From assembly GCF_032362555.1 (NCBI RefSeq), contig NC_083529.1:1116001-1180000 (forward strand): a stretch of 64,000 nucleotides of DNA. Direction: 5' to 3'. This DNA comes from Amyelois transitella. Its lineage: Eukaryota > Arthropoda > Insecta > Lepidoptera > Pyralidae. The notes under the pieces are model-generated. The model worked only from the letters and a program-made list of their open reading frames with translations, had not been told where the DNA came from and searched no databases. The position numbers and the translations under genes were made by a program. Shown in pieces: positions 25,922 through 36,796 of this stretch. How positions within the stretch are numbered: the stretch's first letter is position 1; every line of letters begins with the position of its first letter.

Positions 25922-26245
25922 TAGTTAAGGCAGAAGGCACAGGTTCAAATCCCACCGCGGCCATGTTCCAATGATCTATTTTCGAATTTATATACATTAG
26001 TTTAAATACTAACCGATGCTCTTACGGCGAGGGAAAAAATCGTGAGGAAATCTGAACATTTGAGCAACTGGATGTGTAACCGTGATCGATCTCATACGGT
26101 TTAGGTTAACCTGCAAAAGTTGCAGAGTTAGAAGGTCGCTTCGTGTTAAACCCTGACTCAGCCAATCCAGGATCCATGGTCTAAGGCATATAGCCCAGGC
26201 TGCTCTCCAGATTTATGAGCATGCAACCTAAAGACAAGAGGAAGA
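25922..26245 (+). repeat. SINE2 copy
   Basis: B-box-like GGTTCAAATCCCACC at ~25945, the GGATGTGTAACCGTGATCG block and a long 3' body to aagaggaagaagac. Confidence 0.65.
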
Positions 26246-26261
26246 AGACATAAATAAATAA

Positions 26262-26491
26262 ATATATACGGGACAAGTTAGCCTCGAAGTAAGTTTGAGA
26301 CTTGTGTTACGAGATACCTACTAACTCAACGATACTATATTTTATAATAAATACTTATATAGATAAACATCCAAGACCCAGGCCAATCGGAGAAAGTTCA
26401 TTTCTCATCATGCCCTGGCCGGGATTCGAACCCGGGACCTCCGGTGTTACAGATAAGCGCACTACCGCTTCGCCACAGAGGCCGTCAAAAT
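26262..26491 (-). repeat. SINE1, full length
   Basis: Antisense (AAAT)n tail to a gaggccgtca head, with B box at ~26413-26423 (minus GGTTCGAATCC). Confidence 0.85.
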
Positions 26492-27096
26492 AAGGATAAG
26501 ATATAATTAGGGTTGCCAACCATACTTTATAATAACATATCCTTCTTTATTTTTGGTAATAATACTTTATAGTTTTGCATACAAATAAAGTATGCGAAAA
26601 TACATCATATGTTAAGTATATCAATCATAGAGAGAAATAGGGCGTCATTAAATTGAATAAAAAACGAATTATTCATTTATTTAAATTTAAATTTTGATTG
26701 TCAAACAACTTTCGAAACATTTAAAGGTTGCAAGAAATAGTTAGCATGAGCTAAAAGCTTTTTTAAAAATACTTTTTTATCTTCCAAATCTTTATTTCTT
26801 TCCCATTCAAACAATTTTATACGTTTTTTTTGTAAAAAAATGTTGGCAACCCTAGATATAATTATTGTCCAATTCACTTACATACACAAGCAAACTTTGC
26901 AGTCCAAGGGAATCTGGGTAAAAAGTGTGTAAAGCATTTTGTTTGTCAAATAACAAGCTATCATTGTTTTATGGGTATTTGTAAATATCACATTTTTTTT
27001 TACCACGAACATCTTCATTCCTCTTCTTAGATTCGTCTAAAAAGTACTAACACTGAACGTTGTCTTAGCTATGTAGTAATTACTAACTTTTGAAAA
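26492..27096. other. spacer upstream of the protease homologue
   Basis: AT-rich, with gttgccaac near both ends (26512, 26842). No clear TATA/Inr pair was found for the gene starting at 27097. Confidence 0.4.
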
Positions 27097-30000
27097 ATGA
27101 AACTGAGTTTTAGTGATATATTTTACGTTGTCATGATTTTTTGTTGTAAGTTATTTTTTATTTTTTTTAAATTAGAATCGTTAAGGTAAAAAAAATCTCT
27201 CTGTGTGTGGTTTTTTTTTATTCTTACACATACATAGGTATAATCATGACTTGCGGGGTAGTCATAGCCGACAGTCTTGAAAAGTTTGAAAGGCTACGTT
27301 CATCTGTATGAATTTATGTGACAGGTTGCTAGCCCATCGCTTAATAAAATCCCAAATTTATAAGCCTTAGTCGTTTTTACAACATCCATGGGAAAGAGAT
27401 GGGGTGGTCCTATTCTTACTTAATTCTATCATAAAACCAAATAGCTGAACGTGGCCCATCAGTCTTTTCGGGACTTTTGGCTCTGTCTTCCCCGCAAGGG
27501 ATGTAAACCTGACTATATGTATGTATGTATTTTCAGGTTTACCTACAGTTCACTGCCAATTCTTCGAGTGTCATGACGACCCCACCACAGACCCAGCTGA
27601 GGGTGATTTGGATGAGTTCCAGTTCTCCTGGCTAGGTCTCTTGCAGTACATACATGGTATATGCTCTCCAACCCACTATGGATAATATATTGATGGTTGA
27701 GTAACCCCCTTTTTAGGGGGTTCTAACGATAAATAATACGACTAAAGCCGAATGATATTGTTTTGCTTACTAATCTATACTTATATTATAAAGCTGAAGA
27801 GTTTGTTTGTTTTTTTGAACGTGCTAATCTCAGGAACTACTGGTTCGAATTGAAAAATTCTTCAGAAATTTTCAAATCCAGTGGGTTACCAAATAAAGTA
27901 AATATGACTATAGTAAAGACTGAAACTGACCAAATAGCTGAACGTGGCCATTCAGTCTTTTCAAGACTGTTGGTTCTGTCTACCACGCAAGGGATATAGA
28001 CGTGTCCATATGTATGTATGTTTCCAAAACTGTTGCAGTTAAAAACGCCACTCCCCACTACTTCAGAGTTCCAAGAGTGGTGCTGATCAGCAGACAGTTT
28101 GCTTTGTCAACGGCTGTGGACGCGGCTCAAGTACCTGATGGGTATGCTTTGTAAGTACAGTTCTTCCTTCTCGTCTCAATTCAGGTTTCATCCTCATCCT
28201 TAGACAAATATACATCTCCTGGAGGGTTAGGCAGAGACTACATCTTTCCACTTGTTACGATATCTGCATACTTCCTTCGCTTCATCCACATTCATAACTG
28301 TCTTTATGCAAGCTCGGCGGTTTCGACTGATAAAGAACTTATAATTAGTAGTTACTTACTATGTAGCGGGAGTGATAGTACGGGTTCGACTGCTACCAAA
28401 GGACTTTTGCTAGGACGTCCTTAATTTGATGAAGATACGTTCTAGGCCTTCCCTCACCGACCTTTCCCTCCACACTCTCCTCGTATATTTGCTTAGTCAA
28501 CTTGCTTTTCATTCATCCTCTCCACATGACCAAACCTTAATAAAAAAATGTCCTACAAAATTGACATAACCTTTAATTTTCATCTCTTTCCCATGGATAT
28601 TGTAAAAGGCGACTAAGGGATAGGCTTACAAACTTGGGATTCTTTTTTAGGCGATGGGCTAGCAACCTGTCACTATTTTAATCTCAATTATATCATTAAG
28701 CCAAATAGCTGAACGTGGCCTATCAATCTTTCAAGACTGTTGGCTCTGTCTACCCCACAAGGGATAAAGACGTGACCATATGTATGTATGTTTAATTTTC
28801 AGAGGTAATGTAGTCTTCTCAGACTACGAACGGGATGAAAAAGAGTGTGGTGTCAGTATTGAAGATTTAGCCCGTGGCGCTGAATGTGATCCAGCTATAG
28901 TCCTGATGCCTATAGCTGATGTTCTTTTGCATCCTGAATACAAACACTTCAAGGCTACAGACAGTGTGGCTATATTGAAGCTGATCATGCCCATCAAGTC
29001 ACGTAAGTCCGCAACTTGCCGTCATGTAAATTGAGATATGTACTTTTTAAATTTTGCTGTGAAAGTGGCTAGCAACTTGCATGGTGCAGTGTAGTTCTAT
29101 GCACTTTTAAATACATAGGTCCACTTCCTCTCCTTCTTATGAATGTCGTAAAAATCAATTAAAGTATTAATCAATCTAGTGCAGCTTTTACCATAATTCT
29201 GTGTGGGTTACGTTCTGCAAAGGTTGCGGAGGTCAGATTGGAGTCGCTTCATGTAACCTGAGTTTTCCAAACCAGGGTTATGATCAAACGCGCATCCTTA
29301 GCTCTTCGGCAATAGTTGAGGATGTAAGTGGCATTATGGTGAGGAGAAAAAGGAATGAGATGGAAGAATATGGTGATCTTAATAGACCCCGTGATCATTC
29401 CAAAGAGAAATGACAGATATATTATACGGATTTTTTTTTTCTTTCAGACTATGTCATACCAGCGTGTCTACCGTTCAAGAACTATGTTATGGAGAAGACC
29501 AAAAGGCAACATCCAGAGAAATTGTTTCATGTTGATTTTCTGAATGGTAAGCTGCTTTCTCATTAAAACTCTTCTATCAGTACTTATTTTTGATGTCCAA
29601 TCCTTGGTATTACGTCAACGATTCGGATCCTTTCATTCCTCACTCGTAAGTTACCCACTTCAGGGTCTTTTTCAACAGAATCTGACATACAATCTCTTAC
29701 CCGTGGATGTCGTATGAAACGACTATTCTACGACAGGTGATAAGCGTTTCTACCTAAAGAAATACCGATGAACCAAGGTGGGACGTTTATGCCCTCACGA
29801 GTGTTATGGAAGTCAGACGATGGTTGCTATTTGTAAACTTACTTAACCCCTTTCTTTTATTTGTAAACTTACTCAAAGTTTATGTTTCTCGGCTTGTAGC
29901 CGCTTACTACATCCACTGAAAAGATATAAAGGAATGCAAGCTTACTGATGGAATTGAGATTCAGATAGTGACAGGTTGCTAGCCAGTCGCCTAAAAGAAG

Positions 30001-33000
30001 AATCCCAAGTTTAAAGAATATCCCTTAGTCGCCTTTAACGACATCCATGGGAAAGAGATGGAGTGGTCCTATCCTTTTTTCTAATGATGACGGGAACCAC
30101 ACGGCACCATCAGTAAAAAGAATGTTCCTATAATTTTTCTAGCTTTTCCTGTAGGCTTAGGCTTGCCTTACTTTCCTCCATCCCTTTTCAGTGGATGTAG
30201 CAAGCGGCCCATGGTCTAAGAGAATTCCGAGATACATACATACATATGGTCACGTCTATATCCCTTGCAGGGTAGACAGAGCCAACAGTATTGAAAAGAC
30301 TGAATGGCCACGTTCAGCTATTTGGCTTAATGATAGAATTGAGTTTCAAATAGTGACAGGTTGCTAACCCAACGCCTAAAAAACCATCCCAAGTTTGTAA
30401 GCCTATCCCTTAGTCGCCTTTAACGACATCCATGGGAAAGAGATGGAGTGGTCCTATTCTTTTTTGTATTGGTGCCGGGAACCACACGGCAATTCCGAGA
30501 TCATGAAAAGAATAATGGTAATTTATTTCCAGATGTTCCACGGGATTTCATCAATGAAGAGAAGCAAGTGACTCATTTACACCTTCTGCCGAGGGAACTG
30601 TGTTATCTTTATGACGATCCCGATGTAAGAATATTATCTATTCTCAGGCTTGTATTTTTTGTTCAAGTCGGGGACAAACGCTTATGCCGTTCCTACATGC
30701 ATACATACATATGGTCACATCTATATCTCTTGCGGGGAAGACAGAGCCAACAGTCTTGAAAACCGAATGGCCACGTTCAGCTATTTGGCTTAATGATAGA
30801 ATTGAGATTCAAATAGTGATAGGTTGCTAAGCCAACGCCTAAAAAGAATCCAAAGTTTGTAAGCCTATCCCTTAGTCGCCTTTTACGACATCCATGGGAA
30901 AGAGATAGAGTGCTAAAACTCCACAAAGGGTTTTGATGCAGTCTTTGATACATAGAGTGATTCAAGAGGAAGGTTTGCAAGTATAGTGGTCGCTAGTAAA
31001 AAATTTAAATAAAATACCTATTATGTACCATAGAACATTAGGAGTAGTGTTACGTGTCTTCCTCCTGTCCTGCTGAAGACTTATGAGGTGAAAGGACTAA
31101 CGTACTAAAAACTAGTGCATCTGAAAATGTTCCCGTTTTTTTCACTAATTCCATGAGTTCAGTATCTTTCCGAATTGGTGTTCGTCATCCGACCGTATTT
31201 AATGTTGGTCAAATAAAACCTATATATGGTGACGTCTATATCGCTTGCGGGGTAGACAGAGCCAAAAGACTGAATGGCCACGTTCAGCTATTTGGCTTAA
31301 TGATGGAAATGGTAACTATATATATCTGTGTAATTTGTCCCGTATATATAGGTATATTTATACAGGACAAATTACACAGATTGAGTTAGCCCCGAAGTAA
31401 GTGCGAGACTTGTGTCACGAGATACTAACTCAACGATACTATATTTTATAATAAATACTTATATAGATAAACATCCAAGACCCAGAACTAAAAGAAACAC
31501 TTTCGATTTCAAAGTTCTAAGGAGTACTTACTTTTTTTCCAGAACGGAACCTATTTAATACTTATATAGATGAACATACAAGACCCAGAATTAACAGAAG
31601 CACTTTTGATTTCAAAGTTCTAAGGAGTACTAACCTATTTTCCAGAACGGAACCTATTTAATGAAGATGCGCAAGGCATGCACCACAGGCTGTAACTTCC
31701 ACTCCGGCGCACCTACGTTGGTACACGAGCACACTGGACATTGGACCTTAGTGGCTCTTTCAGAAGGTATATTCTTCTTTATATTGTTACTGCCGTGTGG
31801 TTCCCGGCACCAATAGAAAAAAAATATGAGAGAGAAAATGCTGCAGTGTAGTTTGTTCCGCCGCTTCTTCTACACATGCGCTTTGGAAGCGGAGTAGTTA
31901 TAATTAGATTTAAGTGATGTGACGTCAATAAGTGATTTATCCTATTTTGAAAATAAATCTTTTCAATTCTAAAAATAGGACTACTCCATCTCTTTCCCAT
32001 GGATGTCGTAAAAGGCGACTAACGGATTGGCTTATAAACTTGGGATTCTTATTTTAGGCGATAGGCTAGCAATCGCTGTTTAAATCTCAAATCCACCATT
32101 AAGCCAATCACCTGAACGTGGCTTTTCAGTCTTTTCAAAGAGTGTTGGCTCTGTCTATCCCGCAAGGGATATAGACGTGATGATATGAATGAATGTATTA
32201 TTGTAAGTTTTACTCTGGTCCAAGCTTGGTAAGGTTTCCATGCAATAATTGTGCTATATATTATCTGGCTTAACTCTAGAATGGTGCTCATAAGTCTTCA
32301 GAAAGGTGGTGATTCATTATTCCTCTTCATCCTGGCGTAAACGGTTACATAGTAAAGTAATAGTTACCTGATTTTAATAATAATAATAAATAACACTCAC
32401 CTGTTTGCTTGAAAGTTGTGTTCACCTGTAATTGGGTTGCATGCTAGCACATAAATTGAATGTTACTCCTAAATTTATTTCATGTAACCTGTTGGTGTAC
32501 CCAAATAAATAAATAAATAAATAAATACATCCTCACTCCTCTGGAGATGAGCTCAGCGTGAGCCTGGATTGTACGTATTATGGAATTCAGGTTACAGTAA
32601 GTCAGGATTTCACACGAAGCGACTCTACTCGACTTTACAGGGGAACCTGACCTCTTATGAAGATTCCTCCGCAGTGCATAAATAAAGTTATTGGTTCTAG
32701 GTGGATCACCATGCCCTGACCCCCTCCGCCCCCGCCGGCCGCCAACCCCCCCTCGCCATATCCTGCTATTCCCGTACGTGCCTTGGATTACAGCGGCTAT
32801 CACCGGAAAGGCTGTTGGAGCGTTTGCTAAGGATGACCCTTTTGGTAATTTTCTTTGTTCATGTTTATCGTGTTTCGAAAAAGAAAATATACAAACATAC
32901 ATACAAGCATACATACAAGCATACATACAAACATACATACAAGCATACATACAAACATACATACAAGCATACATACAAGCATACATACAAGCATACATAC

Positions 33001-35740
33001 AAGCATACATACAAGCATACATACAAGCACACATACAAGCATACATACAAGCATACATACAAACATATTGTCAAAACGTATGGTTGAGAACCCCACGATC
33101 CACCTTGCCCTTTGATTCCAGGGTACGTCATGCCTCGAGCCTCCATCCACGACAAGCACCACGAATGGGTGGGTCACTGGTGGATGGGTGGCCTCCGCTG
33201 CTTCGACCGGGGAGACGCATCCAACGACCTGTTCAAGTTTTACCACGAAATCTTCCAGGTCAAACCCACCACGCCTACGTATCTCATGTACCATTTGGAG
33301 GTAATTTGAAGTTGGTTAGTTAGTGTGCCGTGTGGTTTCCGGCACCAATACAAAAAAGAATGGGACCACTCCATCTCTTTCCCATGGATGTCGTAAAAGG
33401 CGACTAAGGGCTAGGGTAACATACTTGAGATTCTTTTTTAGGCGATTGGCTAACAACCTTTCACTATTTGAATCTCAATTCTATCTTAAAGCCAAATAGC
33501 TGAACGTGGCCTATCAGTCTTTACAAGACTGTTGGCTCTGTCTACCCCGCAAGGGATGTAGACGTGATTATATGTATGCATGTTAGTTAGTCTACGTTAC
33601 GATATACCCGTTTACATTCTCATCTCTCCGGAGAAAAGTCACCAGACTTTTCTCCGATCTCTTCTCCAGAAATTTTGTTCATGGTCATGGATTGTGTATG
33701 TTGGGATGTTCCATGAATCGCCTCTCGTCTGACCTCCGCAACCTTTGCAGGGAAAAGTTACCCATGTGAGATCATGATAAATTTTATTATTAAATTACGC
33801 TTGTTTCCCAAATGGTAGGCAGAAACTTTCTTTCCACTTACCACGGTGAGGCTCACTTCTTTCGCTTCATCCATTTGCTTTGTAAGATACATACATACAT
33901 ATGGTCACGTCTATATCTCTAGCGGGGTAGACAGAGCCAAAAGTCTTGAAAAGAGCGAAAGGCCACACTCAGCTGTTTGTTTTTATGATAGAATTGAGAA
34001 TCAAACAGTGACAGGTTGCTTGCTTATCACCTACAAGAGGAATACCAAGTTTACAAGACGTAAGCACTGTAAGATTAAGAAAAAAGTATTTAAAAATTTT
34101 GTCTTTTAAGAAATAATCTTCGTTAACAGATTACGGACGGTTGAATAAGTATTACATGCATATAATCACGTCTAGATCCCTTGCGGGGTAGACAGAGCCA
34201 ACTGTCTTGATATTACTGATAGGCCACGTTCAGCTGTTTGTCTTATTGATAGAATTGAGATTCATATAAAGTGACAGGTTGCTAGCACGTCGCCTGAATA
34301 AGAAACACATTAAAACAAAATATGAGTCTGTAGCGGGAGCGATGTTTCGGCCCGACCGCCACCAAAGGGAAGATCTTCCGCCAGGCTGGTGTGATGCCTG
34401 GGGAACCGCGCGACACACGATAATGTGTCGGAGGTTGTATTTATGCTACAATCCACGAAATCTTGGTAATCGCGATTTAGATTCTTCGCTGCTATTGGCT
34501 GAACGCGTCAATTTCTTCGCGATGATTGACCGTTGTTCTGTGATTGGCTGTTTGTGACGTATGTCCTAAAGTTTTAACATACGTACATATGGTCACGTTT
34601 ATATCCCTTGCGGGGTAGACAGAGCCAACAGTCTTGAAAATACTGAATGACCACGTTCAGCTATTTGGCTTAATGATAGAATAGAAGCTAAAGTTTTAAT
34701 TTTTCAGGTATTTTCAAACTTCTACAGTACGATTATCTGCGCTAAGGTGGGCATGCCTTATCGTCTCGGGAAACCTAAAGTAACTGATCTAGACACACCA
34801 GTTATACGGGTAAGAAAAGCTTCTGAGAAATTGAAATAACTTGTTAGACATAGGTATTGAGTCCCGCTTAATGTAATTAACATATTGTAAGTCCTCCTAA
34901 TATTATCAATGCGAAAGTTTGTGACTATGTCAGGATGTCAGTGTGGATGTTTGTTACTATTTTACGCAAAAACTACTGAACTGATTTCGATTAAATTTGT
35001 TATGTGGGTTGCTGAAGACCTAGAATAACATACAGGCTACTTTTTATCCTGTCTCTTAGTCGCCTTTTGCGAGATTCATGAGAACGAGATGGAGTGGTCC
35101 TATTCTTTTTTATTTTGCCGAGAACCACATATATATAAGAATATAAAGTACTATCAATCCCGCGGGATCGATAGGGGTTTCAATGCGGACGAAGTCGCGG
35201 GCCGCCTCTACTGTAGCAATAAAAAATAAATAAAAAAATTGTAAATGTTAAAGTTTGTTAAAAAAAATCTCTTTTTAAACATAGTACATACATATACATG
35301 GTCACCGTTATATCCCTTGCGGAGTAGACAGAGCCAACAGTCTTGAAAGGCTGACAGGCCACGTACAGCTTTTAGGTTTGACGATAGAACTGAGATTCAA
35401 ATAGTGACAGGTTGCTAGCCCATCGCCTAAAAGGAGAATCTCAAATTGAGAAGCCCATACCTTAGTCGCCTTTTACGACATACATAGTTGAATCTCAATT
35501 CTATCGTTAAGCCAATAGCTGAACGTGGCCATTAAGTCTTTTCAAGACCGTTGGCTCTGTCTACCCCGCAAGGGATATGTATGTAAAATAAATTTATTTC
35601 AGGTGATGATACCAACAATAGCGTTTCAAACCACGTACCGATTCATTGTTGAGATGTGGGCTTACAACACATCAGATTCATCAACGGATTCCGACTCCAC
35701 TTCGGAAACTGAGGAAAGCTCTGAATATAATATATCATAG
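27097..35740 (+). CDS. serine protease homologue (pseudoprotease) with long C-terminal extension
   Basis: Eleven exons: 27097-27145, 27537-27656, 28039-28150, 28803-29002, 29448-29546, 30533-30624, 31646-31766, 32701-32844, 33122-33300, 34708-34809, 35603-35740. They total 1356 nt, giving 451 aa, in phase. A signal peptide (1-17) is followed by a Cys/Asp-rich stretch and an S1-like domain from ~44 (FQFSWLGLLQY) to ~300. The His site reads LSTAVDAA (Val83), the Asp site TDSVAILKL (Ser148) and the Ser site CNFHSGAP (Ser244 kept, preceding Asp lost). PYVPWI (290-294) matches the family's terminal helix. A Pro/Arg-rich insert (270-283) precedes it. Residues ~313-451 are an extension I cannot assign, with WVGHWWMGGLRCFDRGD and a Ser/Asp/Glu-rich end. 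Family homologues often regulate proteolytic cascades; that role here is inference. Confidence 0.85.
27240..27530. repeat. inverted pair of RepA copies
   Basis: A minus copy (27240-27416) and a plus 3' half (27420-27530) are joined almost directly. The plus tail ends 7 bp before the exon 2 acceptor. Confidence 0.75.
27773..27908 (+). repeat. Helitron-like H2, 5' part
   Basis: ctatacttatattataaagc start, then gaactactggttcgaattg as in 40788. Confidence 0.5.
27924..28022 (+). repeat. RepA 3' part
   Basis: ccaaatagctgaacgtggcc to tatgtatgtatg, ending 16 bp before exon 3. Confidence 0.75.
28207..28545 (-). repeat. RTE-like LINE 3' end with internal foreign segment
   Basis: Antisense LINE, interrupted at ~28327 after cggcggtttcg by an ~80-bp segment. 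That segment (actgataaagaacttataat ... tatgtagcgggagtgatag, a MITE-D start) is followed by LINE sequence from aggacgtcc. The same junction occurs at 39870. Confidence 0.65.
28575..28791 (+). repeat. RepA, head missing
   Basis: Starts catctctttcccatggatat; the tail ends 11 bp before the exon 4 acceptor. Confidence 0.8.
29205..29290 (+). repeat. SINE2 body fragment
   Basis: tctgcaaaggttgcggaggt and cgcttcatgtaacctgag blocks only. Confidence 0.5.
29940..30106 (-). repeat. RepA, tail missing
   Basis: From gcttactgatggaattgag to the aaccacacggcac head. Confidence 0.75.
30235..30492 (-). repeat. RepA, full length
   Basis: Complete, with (CATA)n; the head ends 41 bp before exon 6. Confidence 0.85.
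30700..30912 (-). repeat. RepA, head missing
   Basis: (CATA)n through catgggaaagagatagagtg. Confidence 0.8.
31229..31308 (-). repeat. RepA tail fragment
   Basis: gtgacgtctatatcgcttgc to atttggcttaatgatgg. Confidence 0.65.
31335..31485 (-). repeat. SINE1, headless copy
   Basis: Antisense body ending ccaagacccag. Its last ~35 bp belong to the duplicated unit at 31445-31665. Confidence 0.7.
31445..31665 (+). repeat. tandem duplication containing a splice acceptor
   Basis: Two imperfect ~108-bp copies, the first ~31450-31556. Each runs from aatacttatatagat through gatttcaaagttctaagg to ccagaacggaacctattta. The second copy's acceptor (AG at 31644-31645) opens exon 7. The first (AG 31541-31542) would read five codons and then meet TAG after ATACTTATA. 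Confidence 0.8.
31791..32195 (+). repeat. RepA split by a C1 element
   Basis: Head 31791-31823 (tgccgtgtggttcccggc...), then C1, then body and tail 31976-32195. Confidence 0.75.
31836..31972 (+). repeat. C1 element nested in RepA
   Basis: gctgcagtgtagtttgttcc through tgacgtcaataagtgat to a short ttctatt-like tail. Confidence 0.7.
32530..32680 (-). repeat. diverged SINE2-like fragment
   Basis: cacacgaagcgactctactc and acaggggaacctgacctc match the antisense SINE2 body weakly. It ends ~20 bp before exon 8. Confidence 0.4.
32891..33070 (+). repeat. 12-bp minisatellite (ACAAGCATACAT)n
   Basis: About 15 units with g/a variants, filling most of the 277-bp intron 8 of the protease homologue. Period 12 equals four codons and contains no stop in several frames. 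Confidence 0.9.
33326..33585 (+). repeat. RepA, full length
   Basis: Head gccgtgtggtttccggcacc to tatgtatgcatg, 25 bp after exon 9. Confidence 0.85.
33640..33875 (-). repeat. SINE2 body then LINE 3' fragment, both degenerate
   Basis: ctccgcaacctttgcaggg (SINE2, to ~33785). Then ttacgcttgtttcccaaatgg and tttcgcttcatcca of the LINE (33790-33875). Confidence 0.5.
33888..34060 (-). repeat. RepA, tail half
   Basis: (CATA)n and tagcggggtagacagagcc to gaggaataccaagtttac. Confidence 0.75.
34160..34300 (-). repeat. RepA, tail half
   Basis: aatcacgtctagatcccttg to gttgctagcacgtcgcc. Confidence 0.75.
34330..34565 (+). repeat. MITE-D copy
   Basis: tagcgggagcgatgtttcgg start; the CGCGCGACACACGATAATG block is a variant also seen at 39985. 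Confidence 0.6.
34579..34685 (-). repeat. RepA tail fragment
   Basis: catacgtacatatggtcacg to taatgatagaata, 22 bp before exon 10. Confidence 0.7.
34892..35216 (+). repeat. Helitron-like H1 with RepA head inserted
   Basis: H1 blocks on both sides (tattatcaatgcgaaagttt and gcggacgaagtcgcgggcc). A minus RepA head (35050-35130) interrupts at tactttttatcc. Confidence 0.6.
35285..35586. repeat. inverted pair of RepA copies
   Basis: Minus 35285-35487 joined to a plus 3' half 35488-35586 whose tail ends 16 bp before the last exon. Confidence 0.75.
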
Positions 35741-35935
35741 TAGAATAGAATAGAATAGATTTATTTTCAAAATTGGATACAAGGTATCATTTATTGACGT
35801 CACATCACTTAAATCGAATTATAACTACTACCGCTTCCAAAGCGCAAGTGTAGAAGAAGCGGCGGAACAAACTACAGTGCAGCATTTTCATCGGACGTCA
35901 ATTTACAGATATAGATCTCTTAAATCTAAATTGTG
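35741..35935 (-). repeat. C1 element abutting a stop codon
   Basis: The (TAGAA)n antisense tail starts at the base after the TAG of the protease homologue. The body extends to atagatctcttaaatctaa. Confidence 0.75.
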
Positions 35936-35983
35936 GACGAATGCACATTGTTTACATTAAGTCTTAATGTAATGTAATACACA

Positions 35984-36450
35984 CATACATACATATAATC
36001 ACTTCTATATCTCTTGCGGGGTAGACAGGGCCAACGGTCCTAAAAGACTGATAGGCCACGTTTAGCTATTTGGCTTAACGATAGAATCTGGATTCAAATA
36101 GTGACAGGTTGTTGGGTCATCGCCTAAAACAAGAATGCCAAGTTTGTAAGCCTATCCCTTAGTCGCCTTTTACGACATCAACGACATGTGAAGATTTATT
36201 CCATAAATGTTACTCGTGTGGTTCCCGGCACCATAAGAAAAAAAAAATAGGACTACTCCATCTCTTCCCCACGGATGTCGTAAAAGGCGACCAAGGGATT
36301 GGTTAATAAACTTGGGATTCTTTTTTTAGGCGATGGGCTAGCAACCTGTCACTATTTGAATTTCATTTCTATCAAAGAGCCAAACAGCTGAGCGTGGCAT
36401 TTCGGTCATTTCAAGACTGTTGGCTCTATCTACCCCGTTAGGGATATAGA
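35984..36450. repeat. inverted pair of RepA copies
   Basis: Minus 35984-36180 and plus 36211-36450 with a ~30-bp gap. The plus copy starts gtgtggttcccggcacc. Confidence 0.75.
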
Positions 36451-36796
36451 CATTATCCGTGAGAATTCGGGACGATTTACTAGTATAGGTATAAATAAAC
36501 AGAAATTTAATATCATAACCCGAATCAATCATTCGCCTTTTTTCGGGAATTCTCAAAACAAATTCCCTTTGTTTACCCCCGGGTGTTTTGTTTCAAAGTA
36601 ACTCCAGAAACACAATCCCTATTTTTGTTATCGAGTGGCCATATTTTAAGGTTTTTTGTTACAATGATAACGTTCTCTTAAAATAAAACAATGCATTTGT
36701 TCGAGGGTGTTTGGTTTCGATAATTTTAAAATATTATATGTCTTTCTTTTTTTATGTCCAACGCAAAATAAGTCTAAGTAGTAAAATATTAAAGTG
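36451..36796. other. spacer, possible 3' end of upstream gene
   Basis: AATAAA at 36494-36499 is the first good poly(A) signal after the protease homologue. Otherwise nothing was recognised. Confidence 0.35.

Noticed and set aside
32480..33323. Long ORFs on both strands across the ACAT-rich tract (e.g. repeated CMYA, YKHT, VCLY)
   Set aside because: They are translations of the 12-bp minisatellite and its (ACAT) units. The only coding parts are exons 32701-32844 and 33122-33300.
35040..35130. Possible exon between SPH exons 10 and 11
   Set aside because: The sequence is a RepA head inserted in a Helitron-like element; the SPH phases already join without it.
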